Positions 24,298 to 25,144 of a DNA stretch of 25,144 nt are shown piece by piece. Numbering within the stretch: the first letter of the stretch is position 1; the number at the start of each line of letters is the position of its first letter. The stretch covers positions 1-25,144 of the forward strand of contig DGQR01000075.1 in the NCBI GenBank assembly GCA_002390825.1. The letters are read 5' to 3'. The notes below the pieces were generated by a model that searched no databases, had not been told where the DNA came from, and worked only from the letters and a program-made list of their open reading frames with translations. This DNA comes from Rhodoferax sp. UBA4409. Lineage in GTDB: Bacteria > Pseudomonadota > Gammaproteobacteria > Burkholderiales > Burkholderiaceae_C. A program made the translations under genes and the position numbers.

Positions 24298-24528
24298 TTA
24301 GTCAAGTTTCCCAATTTTTACGTCACCGCCGGATTGAATGCCAACCCCGGAAGATACGTTCTGTACTTGGCTGCTTGATGGCTTCTCCTTCTTCGTGAGA
24401 AAAGATGAAGCTAATGCGGCGAGTCCCGCCAATACTGCGGCGATAGAGTCGTATGCCGGTGCAGCCACGGCCCAAGCAAGTGCCGCCAAAAAAGCTGCGA
24501 AAAAAATCCATCGTGCAACCGACAACAT
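24298..24528 (-). CDS. small two-helix membrane protein with C-terminal signalling-like motif
   Basis: A 76-residue protein. Two hydrophobic helices (about 5-23 and 27-45) are joined by a short turn (PAYDS), followed by a basic stretch TKKEKP that suggests a cytoplasmic tail. The tail ends in a Gly/Val/Ile motif at residues about 60-75, with I64-Q65, G67-G68, V70 and L75. The start at ATG 24528 is well supported: GGAGG lies six bases upstream; a longer TTG start has none. CATAAT at 24559-24564 (minus strand) could be a -10 box. The tail motif resembles the N-terminal motif of the next protein. Not recognised as a named family. Confidence 0.7.
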   Translation of the reverse strand: MLSVARWIFFAAFLAALAWAVAAPAYDSIAAVLAGLAALASSFLTKKEKPSSSQVQNVSSGVGIQSGGDVKIGKLD

Positions 24529-24695
24529 AAGGGCCCTCCAAGTAATTTCTTTGAATGAATTATGTGGCCGAAGCAAACGGTTGGAAAACTCAAACGCAGT
24601 CGTTTAAAAATGGTTGCTTTTACATTTTTGGCAGCTTAGGGTGCGTTGTTAAAAGGGATGAAGAATCCATGAGCGTCATCGCGGCATAGGCCCTC

Positions 24696-24731
24696 AAAAG
24701 CAAGCGGCACTCAAAGGTGCCGCTTGCTTTT
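24696..24731. terminator. strong intrinsic terminator, possibly two-way
   Basis: AAAAGCAAGCGGCAC (24696-24710) pairs perfectly with GTGCCGCTTGCTTTT (24717-24731) around a six-base loop. On the plus strand it is followed by further T residues (six T in all from 24728), a classical terminator. On the minus strand it ends in TTTT and lies about 85 bases past the glcB stop, so it can also end glcB. No plus-strand gene precedes it. The stretch 24529-24814 otherwise holds the promoter of the two-gene module and a repeat copy. Confidence 0.8.
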
Positions 24732-24743
24732 TTGATGCCAAAT

Positions 24744-24799
24744 GGGCATCTGGCGCTCATGGAGTCTGCGCGAGCAGCTCCTAAATTGATAGTGAGCTA
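24744..24799 (+). repeat. dispersed palindromic repeat, copy 4
   Basis: GGGCATCTGGCGCTCATGGA, then CTGCGCGAGCAGCTCC and AAATTGATAG, in the same order and orientation as the other three copies. It lies between the terminator and the glcB stop codon. Confidence 0.65.
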
Positions 24800-24814
24800 C
24801 TCGCCTTGGGCGGC

Positions 24815-25144
24815 TTAAGCCGCCGCCTTCACCTTCAAGCGCCAAGCATGCAGCAAGGGCTCGGTGTAGCCGCTGGGCTGCGCCAAGCCCTTGAACACCA
24901 GCTCCGTTGCCGCCTGGTAGGCCGCGCCTTTGAAGTTGCCCACCATGGGGGTGTAGAGCTTGTCGCCGGCGTTTTGCTTGTCCACCTTGGCGGCCATGCG
25001 CTGGAAGGTTTCTTCCACTTGTGCCTTGGTGACCACACCGTGGTGCAGCCAGTTGGCCATGTGCTGGCTGCTGATGCGCAGGGTAGCCCGGTCTTCCATC
25101 AGGCCGATATCGTTGATGTCAGGCACCTTGGAGCAGCCCACGCC
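24815..25144 (-). CDS. glcB: malate synthase G, C-terminal part
   Basis: The last 109 residues of malate synthase G; the 5' part lies beyond the right edge. The enzyme joins acetyl-CoA and glyoxylate to malate. GCSKVPDINDIGLMEDRATLRIS contains the conserved Cys and the catalytic Asp of MED (Asp631 in Escherichia coli GlcB). NWLHHGVVTKAQVEETFQRMA, DKQNAGDKLYTPMVGNFKGAA and GYTEPLLHAWRLK complete the C-terminal domain, ending as in other type G enzymes. A terminator and a repeat follow its stop. Confidence 0.95.
   Translation of the reverse strand, partial: GVGCSKVPDINDIGLMEDRATLRISSQHMANWLHHGVVTKAQVEETFQRMAAKVDKQNAGDKLYTPMVGNFKGAAYQAATELVFKGLAQPSGYTEPLLHAWRLKVKAAA

Noticed and set aside
24670..24690. 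Tiny frame ATGAGCGTCATCGCGGCATAG as a leader peptide
   Set aside because: Only six codons, no ribosome-binding site of note and no gene downstream on that strand.

Overview
The window looks like chromosomal DNA of a GC-rich betaproteobacterium, most likely of the family Comamonadaceae (Rhodoferax/Curvibacter-like). This rests on gene content (two-cysteine OhrR with Ohr, bifunctional Ser/Thr kinase-UspA protein, NodIJ-type ABC-2 exporter, malate synthase G) and on four diverged copies of a short palindromic repeat of a kind I associate with that family. The genus assignment is inference. No tRNA, rRNA, transposase, integrase or CRISPR array was recognised.

Layout, left to right. Positions 1-61 hold the 3' end of an unknown gene. 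Next come a secreted PKD-like protein (219-797, +), a minus-strand pair of a 4-oxalocrotonate tautomerase-like protein and a class II glutamine amidotransferase (1962 to 852), and a plus-strand envelope group: a GT39-type glycosyltransferase and a PAP2 phosphatase (2033-4365). A candidate Mn-responsive yybP-ykoY riboswitch then precedes a TerC/Alx transporter overlapped by an ExoD-like gene (4482-6215). A DUF2520 Rossmann protein (-) and an SDR epimerase (+) follow.

Positions 11990 down to 7944 (-) form a tightly packed phospho-signalling operon: metallophosphoesterase, Ser/Thr kinase-UspA fusion, SrkA/RdoA kinase and an atypical PAP2 membrane protein. After it come a small K+ channel (+) and the peroxide-sensing ohrR-ohr pair with a double palindromic operator. 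Positions 17669 down to 13665 (-) encode AMP nucleosidase, a NodI/NodJ-type ABC exporter and a periplasmic solute-binding protein, with overlapping or nearly touching ends.

Positions 17755-18788 carry a small unknown gene, a cysteine-rich CWC protein and a CYTH protein. An Lrp/AsnC regulator (-) is divergent from a basic amino-acid ABC uptake operon (binding protein and two permeases, no ATPase), followed by homocysteine S-methyltransferase. A membrane-anchored cytochrome c (-) closes the core-like part.

Positions 23427-24528 are clearly AT-richer and hold a two-gene minus-strand module: a 76-aa two-helix membrane protein and a 285-aa protein resembling the LPO_1073/Vpar_1526 family. The membrane protein's C-terminus and the partner's N-terminus share a short Gly/Ile/Gln/Val motif. 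This is the best candidate in the window for an undescribed system, possibly a membrane-tethered signalling or defence pair. The window ends in the 3' part of glcB, preceded (in window order) by a strong intrinsic terminator and a repeat copy.
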